A DNA stretch of 64,000 bases from Nitrobacter winogradskyi Nb-255 (GCF_000012725.1 NC_007406.1:2384001-2448000); one strand, 5' to 3'; counted from the first letter of the stretch, positions 1-11,247 are shown. Made by a program: numbers and translations. Notes: generated from the sequence alone by a model not told the origin.

Positions 1-35
1 ATCACCAGAACGCCCGCGGTGACAATATCACCCAT
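1..35 (-). CDS. 5' end of a CinA-like / molybdopterin-binding protein (partial)
   Basis: Only the first 11 codons lie in the window; the gene runs off the left edge. The ATG is the complement of 33-35 and follows a strong GAGGAGAGG Shine-Dalgarno sequence. The visible residues, MGDIVTAGVLV, match the usual opening of competence/damage-inducible protein A (CinA/MoCF_biosynth fold) in alphaproteobacteria, which typically continues with IGDEILSGR. It follows usg on the same strand, with 172 bp between them in which I see no gene. The identification rests on very few residues and is an inference. Confidence 0.55.
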   Translation of the reverse strand, partial: MGDIVTAGVLV

Positions 36-207
36 CACCTCTCCTCGCCGTCAGCAGGCTCTTGTCGCTCGCCACGCAAGGAAGCGATCGTGACACGGCT
101 GCGCGCATTCGTGATCATCACATGACCCGCAGCCACGCCAGCGTCAAGACGCGCGCCTCCAACTGCGGAACGGCAAGAGCCGGCGGCGTTCCATCGTGAG
201 GCTCGCC

Positions 208-507
208 TCAATGCAGACGAAACACGCCATCCACCGCGCGCAATTCCGCAGGCTTGATCAGCCTCGAATGCGCGACCGTCACGGAAACCAGTGGACCGTC
301 GAGCTGCTTTTCCCAAAAGGCGAGGAAGTCGCACAGCACCGGAAACTTCGGAAACATGTCGTAATTCTGCCAGACGTAACTCTGCAACAGCCACTGCCGA
401 TCGGGCCGGCGGTACAGGATTTCCGCAGTCGTCAAACCATAGCCGAGCACCTGCTTGCGAAAGTCGTCGGTAACGCCGCCGGGCCGCACATCATCCTTCG
501 AAACCAT
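208..507 (-). CDS. usg: Usg family protein
   Basis: This 99-residue protein contains the Usg-family core: GYGLTTAEILYRRPD, then LLQSYVWQNYD, then a C-terminal block ending in RLIKPAELRAVDGVF. Usg was first seen near trp genes and its biochemical role is unknown. An in-frame start 43 codons upstream exists. I chose the ATG at 505-507 because an AGGGAGG ribosome binding site sits just before it and because family members are about 90-100 residues long. It points away from groES and toward the CinA-like gene. Confidence 0.8.
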   Translation of the reverse strand: MVSKDDVRPGGVTDDFRKQVLGYGLTTAEILYRRPDRQWLLQSYVWQNYDMFPKFPVLCDFLAFWEKQLDGPLVSVTVAHSRLIKPAELRAVDGVFRLH

Positions 508-816
508 GTCCAAACCTCCCTGGAAGGAGGCTGCGCCATCGGCGAAGTGACGGACTGGCTTCCCCGATCGCGCCAATGCCTCCATAGACCCGGCTTCGAA
601 CCGTTGGCTGACGGCCGCCATTCTTCGACGGATCATCCAGAAAATGTGACACCGCCCCGCCCCGATCGCAAGGTGGGCAACAGAATAGCATGTTGATTAA
701 CTTAGTTCTGGCAGCGACTTACCGCGCCTGCTAACAATGGATTTGCCGTTGCGAGGATCGGATGAACCACATTGGCAGTCTCCACCCTGGATTGCTTAAA
801 AAATCCGCCTCTCACC

Positions 817-845
817 CTTGTCCACGTCCCGAGCGTGCCTTATGT
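817..845 (+). promoter_or_regulatory. Possible RpoH-type promoter of groESL
   Basis: CTTGTCC (817-823) and CCTTATGT (838-845) are separated by 14 bp. This resembles the spacing and the CTTG core of sigma-32 promoters, but the -10 match is poor. It lies directly upstream of the CIRCE element. It is an inference from pattern only. Confidence 0.35.
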
Positions 846-859
846 CCTGTGCGGTCATG

Positions 860-886
860 CTGGCACTCGCTGGTATTGACTGCCAG
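860..886 (+). promoter_or_regulatory. CIRCE element (HrcA operator) upstream of groES
   Basis: The arms CTGGCACTC (860-868) and GACTGCCAG (878-886) flank a 9-bp spacer, the 9-9-9 layout of CIRCE. One base (C at 880) departs from perfect dyad symmetry. HrcA binds CIRCE as a repressor released by heat stress. The site is 43 bp upstream of the groES ATG, where it could sit in the 5' leader. Confidence 0.85.
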
Positions 887-929
887 AATTCACAAACATC
901 ACAGATTTTCAATGTCTTAGGAGGACTGC

Positions 930-2925
<1,996 letters not shown>

Positions 2926-2954
2926 TCCACTCGTTCGAGCAATTCACGAAATGC

Positions 2955-2988
2955 AAACCCCGGCAGCGATGCCGGGGTTTTCATTTTT
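2955..2988 (+). terminator. Rho-independent terminator of groESL
   Basis: AAACCCCGGCA (2955-2965), a GCGA loop and TGCCGGGGTTT (2970-2980) form an 11-bp stem. A T-rich tail follows, and the stem lies 29 bp after the groEL stop. Confidence 0.9.
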
Positions 2989-3166
2989 ACAAGCTCGAGA
3001 CTCGTCACGCCGAACGCGATGCAGAACGGAAGCACTACGTCGCACAGCGAATACAAAAAAGCCTAGCGGAAACGCATGGCTTTATCGCTGGCAACGCAAA
3101 CTCACTCGGAAATGCAACTTGAACTCTTCCATGGCGACCCTGAAAGTTGCCGGTGCCAATCTAAAT

Positions 3167-3644
3167 CTATTCTTCGAGCTTCTTTTCGAGATAAATATGC
3201 TTAAACAGATCAACCACGTTTTGCACATAGACCGTAATGTCTTCTGCAGCATCCTGTAGCTGGGGCAACGTTGTATAAGCCCGCATCAGTTTGAATTTTC
3301 CCTCTCCCTCCCGCTCATACATCAGAAGCTCGAAGCGATGATTCTCTTTCCTATCGGTGGTCAATGAAATGAAACCATGCGCTAGATTTGCGCAGATCGT
3401 TGTACTTCAGAAGATCCTCGCAAGCCTTCTCTAACTCAAACCTATAGGCCTCGTAGCCTTCGCGCTCTGCAATGCGCCGCACCGCCTTGATACGCTTGTC
3501 GATTGGATAAGGAAACTTCAGCTCTAGCTTTACTGCGATATCGGCCAGCAGAAATTCGACCTGCGCGTAAGACATTATTATCCGCCCCCGGACATATGTC
3601 ATTTCCTTCACAAGCGATTTCTGGAGTTCAGTCGGCCCGTTCAT
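3167..3644 (-). pseudogene. Frameshifted small protein with a HEPN-like RNLAH motif
   Basis: Two overlapping open frames cover this gene: 3351-3644 (97 codons) and 3167-3364 (65 codons, no good start). Read straight through, the first ends in a stop after LRKSSAWFHF. Removing one A from the AAA run (TTT at 3387-3389 on the + strand) joins them as DLRNLAHGFISLTTDRKE. RN...AHG is the style of motif seen in HEPN-type RNase and related families. I do not know the family, and the HEPN link is only an inference. The 5' part has an ATG but no clear Shine-Dalgarno sequence. It may be a real pseudogene, a frameshifting gene or a base-call error. Confidence 0.55.
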
Positions 3645-3806
3645 CTAATGCCCAACCAAATAGAGGACAAACGCCGCTACCACAGTGGCCGGAATGCCGA
3701 CAATCCCTTGGCGCAAACGCTCAATCCAAAAAATCAACAGTGACGATATCGCATGTCCGCATTCCAGCACGGACCATTGGTGCGAAAAGTACAAGCACCA
3801 CGCGCG

Positions 3807-5303
3807 CTACCTCAGTTCCACCGGCAGCGGCGCGAGCACGTCGCCCTTGGGCTCCGCCACCACATTGATCGCGAAGGTCTCGATCGTCAGCGGACCACGC
3901 TTGCGTTCGAGGGTTGCGATCTTCTCGACCTGATTGAAAGAGTGCGCAACCGGCGGCCAGTTGCTGGAGCCGTCATCGACGAAAAGCAGCCGGCCCGCGA
4001 GCTGGTCCGCGTCCGGCGGCGGGGCGTTGATCCAGCGAATGCGCTCGAAGTGCTGCGCGACGCATGTGCCCTCCGGCAGGTAGAACCGGAGCCAGCTCGT
4101 CACGCCATACCCCTGAGCGAGCACGCACCGTGCGCCGTTTTTATCGCGCAACGCCTCGATCCCGGCGGCAAGCTCGCGCACCCCAACGCCGACGCTGCGC
4201 ACCGAGGCATCACGCCGATAGGCCGAGAGAACGCCGGTGTTCACCTGCACCACCAGAGCCACGAACATGCCGACGCCCACCGGCAGCGCCCAGCGGCGGC
4301 ACGCATCGGCGAAATTCCGGCCGCACGGCTGCCAGCGCGCGACGTCGGAAGCGACCGCCGCCGCGATCGCCAGCGCCGGATAGATCGGCCCGAACCAGTT
4401 GGCCTCGACGCGGCCATGCAGCGAATGCCAGACGAAATAGAGCGTCAGCGTCCACACCGTCGCATTGATCAGCACGCGCGCGGCGCGCGTGCCCTCGCCG
4501 CGCTTCGACAATGCAAACAGCCCCATCGCGGCGAGCGCAAACACCGGCGGCGTCGCAAAGGCGATCTGGGTCGGGATCAGTTCGACGATATAGCGAAGGG
4601 TGAACTGATCGACGCGCGCGCGGCCGAACTGCTTGGCGAACGACACCCAATGGTGCTCGGCATTCCAGATGATGACCGGCGAGAAGATCGCCAGCGCCAC
4701 CAGACCCCCGAGATAGGGCCACGGCGTCCGCAGCCAGCGCCGCAACTCAGGTACAGTCAACAGCCAGATCAGGATCACCGGTCCGAAGAATAGCGCGGTA
4801 TACTTCGACAGCAGCGCCGCGCCGACCGCAGCGCCGACCGCGAGCCACCAGGCGCCGCGCCCGCTCACCAGCAGTTCAGCAAGGAACAGCAGCACGAAAC
4901 TCGATGCCGCCATCAATGGCGCGTCGGGAGTGACGATCACGGTGCCGGCCGCGACCATCAGCGTGACATTGAGAAAAACAGCCGCGGACGCCGCCGCGTG
5001 CGCACTGCCAAACAGCAGCATCGTCGTGCGGTAAACCGCAAAGCTCATCGGTAGCACGAGCAGGATCGACGCCAGCCGCACGCCGAGTTCGGTATCGCCC
5101 GCGATCATGGCGCCGAGGCGGATCACCACCGCCACCAGCGGCGGATGATCGTAATAACCGCCGGCCAGATGTTTCGACCATGTCCAGTAATAGGCTTCGT
5201 CGAAGGTCAGCGGCGTCAGCGCCGCGCAGACCAGCCGCAACGCCACCAGCGCGAGGACCGTAAGAACGACGGCGCGGACAGACCACGTCCCGGCCAGGCG
5301 CAT
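3807..5303 (-). CDS. GT39-type polyprenyl-phosphate-dependent glycosyltransferase
   Basis: This 498-residue integral membrane protein has about ten or more hydrophobic segments. A TFDEAYYWTWSKHL motif with a following YYDHPPLVA sits in the first periplasmic loop. That acidic DE pair is the hallmark of the ArnT/PMT (GT39/GT83) superfamily, which moves a sugar from a polyprenyl-phosphate carrier to an acceptor at the outer face of the inner membrane. It starts 7 bp after the stop of a GT2/GtrA gene that probably makes the lipid-linked donor. Acceptor and sugar are not visible from sequence; Rgt-type lipid A galacturonosylation is one known precedent. Confidence 0.85.
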   Translation of the reverse strand: MRLAGTWSVRAVVLTVLALVALRLVCAALTPLTFDEAYYWTWSKHLAGGYYDHPPLVAVVIRLGAMIAGDTELGVRLASILLVLPMSFAVYRTTMLLFGSAHAAASAAVFLNVTLMVAAGTVIVTPDAPLMAASSFVLLFLAELLVSGRGAWWLAVGAAVGAALLSKYTALFFGPVILIWLLTVPELRRWLRTPWPYLGGLVALAIFSPVIIWNAEHHWVSFAKQFGRARVDQFTLRYIVELIPTQIAFATPPVFALAAMGLFALSKRGEGTRAARVLINATVWTLTLYFVWHSLHGRVEANWFGPIYPALAIAAAVASDVARWQPCGRNFADACRRWALPVGVGMFVALVVQVNTGVLSAYRRDASVRSVGVGVRELAAGIEALRDKNGARCVLAQGYGVTSWLRFYLPEGTCVAQHFERIRWINAPPPDADQLAGRLLFVDDGSSNWPPVAHSFNQVEKIATLERKRGPLTIETFAINVVAEPKGDVLAPLPVELR

Positions 5304-5310
5304 CGCCGTG

Positions 5311-6441
5311 CTATCGCCTGCGCCAGACGAACAGGCTGGACACCGCGTAATTCCAGACCACGCCCATCAGCGCACCGGCCGCGCCCGCCAGCCACCAGAT
5401 CGGCTTCTGATCGTAGACCGAAAACGCGACACCGACATTGGCGAGCAGGCCGACGCTGCACACCAGATAGAAAATCAGGAGGCCGCGAACAATGCCAAGT
5501 CCTTTCAGGCGCTGGTCGCGATAGGTCAGGAAATTGTTGAGCAGGAAGTTGCTCGTCATCGCCAGGATCGCGCCGAAGGCCTGCGAGTGCGGAAATGGCC
5601 AGGCCAGCACTTCGAGCGCGACAAACAGGCCGACGAAATGCACGACGACGCCGACCGATCCCACCAGAGCAAACAGCAGGAACCGCAGCGATACGGCATC
5701 ATGAGTCAGCTTCGCCAGCACGAGGCCGAGGAAGTCCAGCGCGACCATCGAATCCAGCTTGCTCTCGCCGTGCAGACGCGAGCCGAAAGTGTAGGGAATC
5801 TCCCGGACACGCAACGCGCCGCGCGCCGTCGCGATCACGTCGAGCAGGATCTTGAAGCCCTGGGTCGAAAGCTCAGGCGCAAGCCGTTCGAAACGGTCGC
5901 GGCGAATCATGAAAAAGCCGCTCATGGGGTCGGCGATCTCGATGCGCAGCAGCTTCTTCGCGACCGAGGTTGCCAGCATGCTGAAGCCCGCGCGCTGCTT
6001 GTCGAAGCTGTCTGCGCTGCCGCCTTCGATGTAGCGGCTGCCGACGACGAGGTCGGCGGCGTTGCTTTCCAGCAGCCCGTGCATAGCCGGCAACCGGGTT
6101 TCATCGTGCTGAAGGTCGGCATCCATCACCGCGGCGCACGGCGCGCTCGAGGCCAGAATACCCTCGATGCATGCGCCGGACAGCCCGCGGCGGCCGACGC
6201 GCCTGATGCAGCGAACACGGGGATCGACCGCGGCCAGTTCGCGCACCACGTCCGAGGTTCCGTCGGGGGAATTGTCATCCACATAGATGACCTCCCACGC
6301 GATTCCCTTCAGCGCAGCGGTCAGCTTCTGGTACAACGCAACCACGTTGTCGCGCTCGTTGAAGGTGGGCACGACGACCGAAAGCTGGCGCGGCATACTG
6401 ATTGATGGCTCGACCGGCTCCGGTCTGATGGCTTGATTCAT
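5311..6441 (-). CDS. GT2 polyprenyl-phosphate glycosyltransferase fused to a GtrA domain
   Basis: This is a 376-residue two-domain protein. Residues about 15-235 are a DPM1-like GT2 domain with SVVVPTFNERDNV, VDDNSPDGTSD and the metal-binding MDADLQHDE. Residues about 245-375 are a four-helix GtrA membrane domain starting near FLLFALVGSVG. Such fusions usually transfer a sugar from a nucleotide donor to polyprenyl phosphate and may help flip it. It lies directly upstream of the GT39 gene, so the pair looks like donor synthesis plus transfer. An alternative start is the Met at residue 16. Confidence 0.88.
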   Translation of the reverse strand: MNQAIRPEPVEPSISMPRQLSVVVPTFNERDNVVALYQKLTAALKGIAWEVIYVDDNSPDGTSDVVRELAAVDPRVRCIRRVGRRGLSGACIEGILASSAPCAAVMDADLQHDETRLPAMHGLLESNAADLVVGSRYIEGGSADSFDKQRAGFSMLATSVAKKLLRIEIADPMSGFFMIRRDRFERLAPELSTQGFKILLDVIATARGALRVREIPYTFGSRLHGESKLDSMVALDFLGLVLAKLTHDAVSLRFLLFALVGSVGVVVHFVGLFVALEVLAWPFPHSQAFGAILAMTSNFLLNNFLTYRDQRLKGLGIVRGLLIFYLVCSVGLLANVGVAFSVYDQKPIWWLAGAAGALMGVVWNYAVSSLFVWRRR

Positions 6442-6731
6442 GGCGCCAGCATATATCCGCGGCGGCTGGCAATGCCAAGATGACGGGCATCAGGCCAGCG
6501 GACACAGGACCGAACCGGCCGGGAGCGGGAAATTCTGATAAAAGCCAATCCCGATAAAAGCCGAAGATGTATGGGGAGCTGGCCGAAGCCAACGACCACG
6601 AACAACGGAGCGCGCGTACATCCGGCGCAGCCCAGTCATCCCGTGGTCGTTCCGGCGATGGAGCGGGCTTCGACATCGCCGTTGCGTTTAAGGTAGGTAC
6701 GATCCGAGCGTCCGCAAGAGGCAGGGCCCCA

Positions 6732-7535
6732 ATGGCGAGTAAAGCAGGCAACATTTATATCGGAATCGGCGGCTGGACCTTCGCGCCCTGGCGCGGCGTC
6801 TTCTACCCGGAGAAGCTCGCGCAAGCGAAAGAGCTGGCATATGCCGCCTCCAAGCTGACCTCGATCGAGATCAACGGCACCTATTACGGATCGCAGAAGC
6901 CGGAAAGCTTTCGCAAATGGGCGCTCGAGGTGCCTGACGGCTTTATATTCTCTCTGAAGGGCCCGCGCTTCGCTACCAATCGCCGGGTGCTGGCCGAAGC
7001 CGGCGATTCGGTGCAACGTTTCTATGATTCAGGCGTGCTGGCACTGGGCGACCATCTCGGACCAGTGCTGTGGCAGTTCGCGCCGACCAAGGCATTCGAC
7101 GAATGCGATTTCGGCAAGTTCCTTGAGATCCTGCCGCGAAAGCTGGAGGGACATACGCTGCGGCACGTCGTCGAGGTGCGCCATGACAGCTTCCGCACGC
7201 CGGCCTTCATCTCGCTCCTGCGCCAGTTCCAGGTCCCGGTCGTATTCGCCGAACATGGCAAGTATCCGGCGATCGCCGATGTCGTCGGGGATTTCGTCTA
7301 TGCGCGCCTGCAAAGGGGCAGCGACGAGATCAGGACCTGCTATCCTCCGGAGCAGCTCGACGCCTGGGCGAAGCGCTTTAAATCATGGGCCGCGGGGGAG
7401 GAACCCGACGATCTGCCGCGCGTGGACGAAGCCCGACCGAAGAAAGCGCCGCGCGACGTGTTCGCCTATGTGATTCATGAAGGCAAGGTGCGCGCACCTG
7501 CGGGCGCGATGGAGTTGATTGCGCGGGTGACGTAA
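6732..7535 (+). CDS. DUF72 family protein (YecE-like)
   Basis: This 267-residue protein has the DUF72 fold signature: IYIGIGGWTF..WRGVFYP near the N-terminus, SIEINGTYYG, and FSLKGPRFATNRR. The family is a TIM-barrel-like domain of unknown biochemical function. The frame is open 55 codons further upstream, but family members begin just before the IGIGGW strand, which supports the ATG at 6732. It is followed 11 bp later by a DUF488 gene. These two families are often neighbours and may work together. Confidence 0.85.
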   Translation: MASKAGNIYIGIGGWTFAPWRGVFYPEKLAQAKELAYAASKLTSIEINGTYYGSQKPESFRKWALEVPDGFIFSLKGPRFATNRRVLAEAGDSVQRFYDSGVLALGDHLGPVLWQFAPTKAFDECDFGKFLEILPRKLEGHTLRHVVEVRHDSFRTPAFISLLRQFQVPVVFAEHGKYPAIADVVGDFVYARLQRGSDEIRTCYPPEQLDAWAKRFKSWAAGEEPDDLPRVDEARPKKAPRDVFAYVIHEGKVRAPAGAMELIARVT

Positions 7536-7546
7536 AGGAACACGGC

Positions 7547-8008
7547 ATGAAGTCACCCACGCCCCTCTTCACCATCGGTTACGAGCAGACCCCGGCCAAT
7601 GCCGTCCTCGACGAACTCCAACGGGCCGGCATCAAGTGGCTGGTCGATGTCCGCGCGGTCACATCGTCCCGCCGTCCCGGCTTCTCAAAGAACCAGCTTG
7701 CCGCAAGTCTCGGCGATCGCGGCATCGCCTACCTGCACCTGCGGGGGCTTGGAACGCCAAAGCAAGGCAGGCTGGCCCGGCGCAGCGGCAAATTCGACCT
7801 GCTGCACGAGATTTACGCCGCGCACCTGAAGACGCCGCAGGCCCGCGAGGAAATCGACCAACTCTCGGCGCTTGTGAGGCAGTCCGGACCGGTCTGCATT
7901 CTCTGCTATGAGCGCGACCATCAGCATTGTCACCGTCGATGGATCGCAGAGACCATCGAAACCCGCAACGGCGTCACGGTGGAAAACCTGATCGCGCGGC
8001 CGCTTTGA
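7547..8008 (+). CDS. DUF488 domain protein
   Basis: This 153-residue protein has the DUF488 pattern: FTIGYEQT, then LVDVRAVTSSRRPGFSK, LRGLGTPK and a C-terminal LCYERDHQHCHRRWIAE. The conserved Cys/His cluster near the end suggests a metal or redox site, but no function is established. It sits 11 bp downstream of the DUF72 gene, probably in one operon. The start follows AAAGGAACACGGC, which contains a fair ribosome binding site. Confidence 0.88.
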   Translation: MKSPTPLFTIGYEQTPANAVLDELQRAGIKWLVDVRAVTSSRRPGFSKNQLAASLGDRGIAYLHLRGLGTPKQGRLARRSGKFDLLHEIYAAHLKTPQAREEIDQLSALVRQSGPVCILCYERDHQHCHRRWIAETIETRNGVTVENLIARPL

Positions 8009-8132
8009 AAACTCAAAGGTTAAAAAAACCCTGAGGGTGTTTCCATATTGTTCACTACGCGACACCCCGCCCGCCTGCTATCAGTAGTTGTACGTAGGGG
8101 CGTTTGGAGCTTGCGGGGGCTCGGGGACGTTG

Positions 8133-8879
8133 GTGAGCGTGCGCGCAGTTTGCATGGCCGCCTTGCTGGCGTGGCCGATGATCAGTCGGTCAGCGGCCCA
8201 GCCCGTAACCGGTCCACCGCTGACCGACAATCTCATCGGCGGCTCCAAACCCGAACGATTCCTGTTTTTCAGCGGCGTCGACGTCTGGCGCAACGGACTG
8301 GCCGGCTATGACGGAATGCTGCTGGCTCCTCAGGGCGACCTGAACAAGGACGGCTTTCTGGTTCGCCTGTTCATGTCCGACAACATTGAATTTTACGACA
8401 CCGCGACGCGTCGCTTCACCACCAACATCTTCCGCGCCTCGGCCCTGCCCGGCTGGCGAATCAAGCGCGGTGATCTCGAGGTCCGGGTGTTTGCCGGTCC
8501 AACCATCGAAATCCGTGGCTTCAAACCCGCCGTCCAGATCGACAAGCTGAGCGGAAGCCGTTTCGGCGTCCAGTTGGCGAGCGAGCTTTGGTGGGAGCCC
8601 ACGCCGGCGATGATGGTCGCCGCCGCCGCCGCCGTCACCACCATCAACTCGGTTTACAGCGCCCGCGCCGCGGCGGGCTGGCGCTTGTTCGACCGGTTCT
8701 GGATCGGACCCGAAGTATCCATGTCCACCGATCGGTTCAGCACCCAGTACCGGCTCGGCGCGCACGTCACGGGTTTCAGGACCGGGGTGCTGGAATGGTC
8801 GGCCGGCGTCGGTCTCGTGCAGGATAGTTTCGACCGCAACGGCGTTTACGGACGCATCAGCGCCCTGTTCCGAAAGTGA
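8133..8879 (+). CDS. BcsS-like exported beta-rich protein
   Basis: From the GTG at 8133 this gives 248 residues with a signal peptide ending near SRSAAQP. The mature part is aromatic-rich alternating beta sequence, with LFFSGVDVWRNGLAGYDGMLLAPQGDL near the front and a final GVYGRISALFRK. This matches my memory of the BcsS family (cellulose biosynthesis-associated outer membrane protein) in Bradyrhizobiaceae. No bcsA or bcsB gene is in the window, so the link to cellulose is only by family name. A TTG at 8088 would lengthen the N-terminus. The GTG was chosen for the CGGGG sequence upstream and the better signal peptide. Confidence 0.65.
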   Translation: MSVRAVCMAALLAWPMISRSAAQPVTGPPLTDNLIGGSKPERFLFFSGVDVWRNGLAGYDGMLLAPQGDLNKDGFLVRLFMSDNIEFYDTATRRFTTNIFRASALPGWRIKRGDLEVRVFAGPTIEIRGFKPAVQIDKLSGSRFGVQLASELWWEPTPAMMVAAAAAVTTINSVYSARAAAGWRLFDRFWIGPEVSMSTDRFSTQYRLGAHVTGFRTGVLEWSAGVGLVQDSFDRNGVYGRISALFRK

Positions 8880-8910
8880 AGTTTTCAATGGAGCCTCTGA
8901 CAGAGCGGTG

Positions 8911-10515
8911 TCAGCCGCGTTGAACCGCCGCCAGTGCTTGAGGCGTATCGATATCGAAGAACGCGCCGTGAGTATCGACAGAGACTTCCGCCACCGCCGC
9001 GGCATGACTCGCGAGCAGGTGGCGCCCGCCAATGTCGCCGTCAAGCGACATGAGCTCGCCGAAGAAGCGCCGCGACCACAACACCGGATTGCCCTGCCTG
9101 CCGTCGCTGACAGGCACGGCGATCAACTGGCCGCGATCCGGTGCGAAGGCCGCGATCAGCTGATCAATGAGATCCGCATCGACCAGCGGCATATCCCCAA
9201 GGCAGACCAGCGCGCCTCCTGCCTCTTTCGGGATCGCGCCGATCCCGACCCTGATGGAACTGGCAAGGCCCTCGGGAAAATCCGGATTATATACGAATGT
9301 GACGTTAAGCCCTCGCAGCGTGCGCTCGACCTCCGCGGCCTGATGGCCGGTGACCACGGTTACGCTCGACGCTTTTGATGCCAGCACCTGCTCTGTCACG
9401 ATGCGCAGCAGCGGCTTGCCGCCTACCTCCGCCAACAGCTTGTTGGGACCGCCCATGCGGGTCGAACACCCGGCGGCGAGGATCAGCGCGGCGATATTGC
9501 AGTTACTGTCGGCCGCAGGTGAGATACGCGGTTGCGGCCGCGTCACGATTTCCATCAGCAGACCGCCCACTCCCATGCCGGTCAGGTCGCGTTTGGCGAC
9601 CTTCAATCCGGCGAGAAGGCGCATCAGCACCCAGTCGAACCCGTTCTCAACGGGGGACCGCGCGCAGCCCGGCGCACCCAGCACCGGCACGCCGCGCGCT
9701 TTCCCGATCAGGAGCAGGTTTCCGGGATCGACCGGCATGCCGAAATGCTCGACCACGCCGCCGGCGCTGGTGAGAGCCGCGGGGATGACATCGCGACGGT
9801 CGGCGATCGCGGATGCGCCGAACACGATGACCAGCTCGGCGCCGAGATCGAGCATTTCCTTGATCGCGGCCGACAGCACGGCCTCCTCGTGCGGCACGCG
9901 TCGCTCGGCAATGATGGTCGCGCCCGCCGGAGCAAGACGCTCGGCGGTCACGCGCAAGGTCTTGTCGATTACCTTCGGCGCAAGACCTGGGAGCATGGTC
10001 GAGACGATGCCGACGCGCTTGATACGGTAAGGCAAAACGCGCAACACGTCACGTCGTGCCGCCGCCACCGCGGCATCGCGCAGCTTCGCCTCCACGCCGA
10101 ACGGAATCAGCTTGACGGTGGCGACCATCTCCCCCTGCACGACCGGCTTGCAGGCCGGCAGCGTGGCGAACGTAATGGCTTCATCGATATTGTTGATACG
10201 GTTGACCGCCGGGCGATCGATCACCAGCACGCCGGCCCGCGCGGCGAACAGATTGGCCCGGCCGGTAAACGCCCGCTCCACCGTGACGCCTTCACCGGCG
10301 ACGGCTTTCGCGACGTCCGCGGCCGCCACATCCTCGGACACATCGCCGTCCTCGAGGCGGACGACGACGATCTCCTTCACCCCCGCTCTGTTGAGCGCCT
10401 CAACCTCCATTGGACCGATGATGGTGCCCTTCTTGAGCACAAACGCACCCTGCCGCAGGGTATGAACGGTAACGCCGCCAAGGGCGTCGTCCGGAGTAGC
10501 GGGGCCAAATTTCAT
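8911..10515 (-). CDS. Molybdopterin-binding / MocA-like nucleotidyltransferase fusion
   Basis: This is a 534-residue fusion. Residues about 1-330 look like a MoeA/MoCF-type molybdopterin-binding region (GIVSTMLPGL, VIVFGASAIADRRD, GAPGCARSP). Residues about 341-534 are a MobA/MocA-type nucleotidyltransferase with LILAAGCSTRMGGPNKLL and LVCLGDMPLVD. MocA makes molybdopterin cytosine dinucleotide, the cofactor of xanthine-oxidase-family enzymes such as CO dehydrogenase. It ends the cox operon and overlaps the upstream XdhC-like gene by 4 bp. The fusion fits cofactor maturation for the enzyme encoded here. Confidence 0.85.
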   Translation of the reverse strand: MKFGPATPDDALGGVTVHTLRQGAFVLKKGTIIGPMEVEALNRAGVKEIVVVRLEDGDVSEDVAAADVAKAVAGEGVTVERAFTGRANLFAARAGVLVIDRPAVNRINNIDEAITFATLPACKPVVQGEMVATVKLIPFGVEAKLRDAAVAAARRDVLRVLPYRIKRVGIVSTMLPGLAPKVIDKTLRVTAERLAPAGATIIAERRVPHEEAVLSAAIKEMLDLGAELVIVFGASAIADRRDVIPAALTSAGGVVEHFGMPVDPGNLLLIGKARGVPVLGAPGCARSPVENGFDWVLMRLLAGLKVAKRDLTGMGVGGLLMEIVTRPQPRISPAADSNCNIAALILAAGCSTRMGGPNKLLAEVGGKPLLRIVTEQVLASKASSVTVVTGHQAAEVERTLRGLNVTFVYNPDFPEGLASSIRVGIGAIPKEAGGALVCLGDMPLVDADLIDQLIAAFAPDRGQLIAVPVSDGRQGNPVLWSRRFFGELMSLDGDIGGRHLLASHAAAVAEVSVDTHGAFFDIDTPQALAAVQRG

Positions 10516-11204
10516 GCCGCGCTCGCTTTCGGCAACCGTAGCTGCGCCGTGATCTCCGCCATGATGGCGACGGCGATCTCGGCGGGCGTGATCGCGCCGA
10601 TTTCCAGGCCAATCGGCGCGTGAATGCGTTCGATGCCGGCCTCGGAAACGCCCTTTGCTTTCAGGCGAACGGCGCGCTGACCGTGGGTATTCCGCGAACC
10701 CAGCGCTCCGATGTAGAAGCAGTCGCGCTCCAGCGCGTGCAACAGCGCGGGATCGTCGATCTTGGGATCATGAGTGAGAGCAACGAAGGCTGTATAATGA
10801 TCGATGTTGAGCGGCGGCAGCGCAACGTCCGGCCATTCAGCGATCAGCCTCACGTCAGGAAAGCGCGCCGGACTTGCAAATGCCGAGCGCGGATCGACCA
10901 CGGTGACGTCATAGCCGAGCGAACGCGCCAGCGGCGCCAGCGCCTGACTGATATGAACCGCGCCGATGATCACAAGTTTTGCCGTCGGCGCATAGACGTT
11001 CAGAAACAGCTTCCGGCCCTCGACTTCAATCACGCTGCTCTTGCCCATACGCAGATGACGCTCCAGTTCGATATGCAGCGGATCACGGGCGATGTCGACG
11101 GCCTTCACGAGGCGCTGCGCGCCATTACCGATATCGGTCACCACGATCACCGGCCTCCGCGCGGCTCGCTCGGCATTGATCGCTGAAAGGGTGGCAAGGT
11201 TCAC
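10512..11204 (-). CDS. XdhC family protein, NAD-binding-like C-terminal type
   Basis: This 230-residue protein has the XdhC_C Rossmann region: KLVIIGAVHISQALAPLARSLGYDVTVVDPR, VALTHDPKIDDPAL, and YIGALGSRNTHGQR. XdhC proteins protect and load sulfurated Mo cofactor into xanthine-dehydrogenase-type enzymes. The short XdhC_CoxI N-terminal domain is encoded separately by the gene upstream, so the classic protein is split in two. Its stop overlaps the next start by 4 bp. It belongs to the cox accessory set. Confidence 0.85.
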   Translation of the reverse strand: MNLATLSAINAERAARRPVIVVTDIGNGAQRLVKAVDIARDPLHIELERHLRMGKSSVIEVEGRKLFLNVYAPTAKLVIIGAVHISQALAPLARSLGYDVTVVDPRSAFASPARFPDVRLIAEWPDVALPPLNIDHYTAFVALTHDPKIDDPALLHALERDCFYIGALGSRNTHGQRAVRLKAKGVSEAGIERIHAPIGLEIGAITPAEIAVAIMAEITAQLRLPKASAA

Positions 11205-11247
11205 GAGAAACGTCCGGGATCAAATGCATCAACATACGCCAATGGCG

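Noticed and set aside
36..394. Minus-strand open frame of 119 codons
   Set aside because: It overlaps usg in another frame, has no recognisable domain, and has Arg/Ala-rich shadow composition.
3753..4793. Plus-strand 346-codon frame opposite the GT39 gene
   Set aside because: Composition (Arg/His/Ala-rich, no membrane segments) is that of a shadow; the opposite strand encodes a clear GT39 protein.
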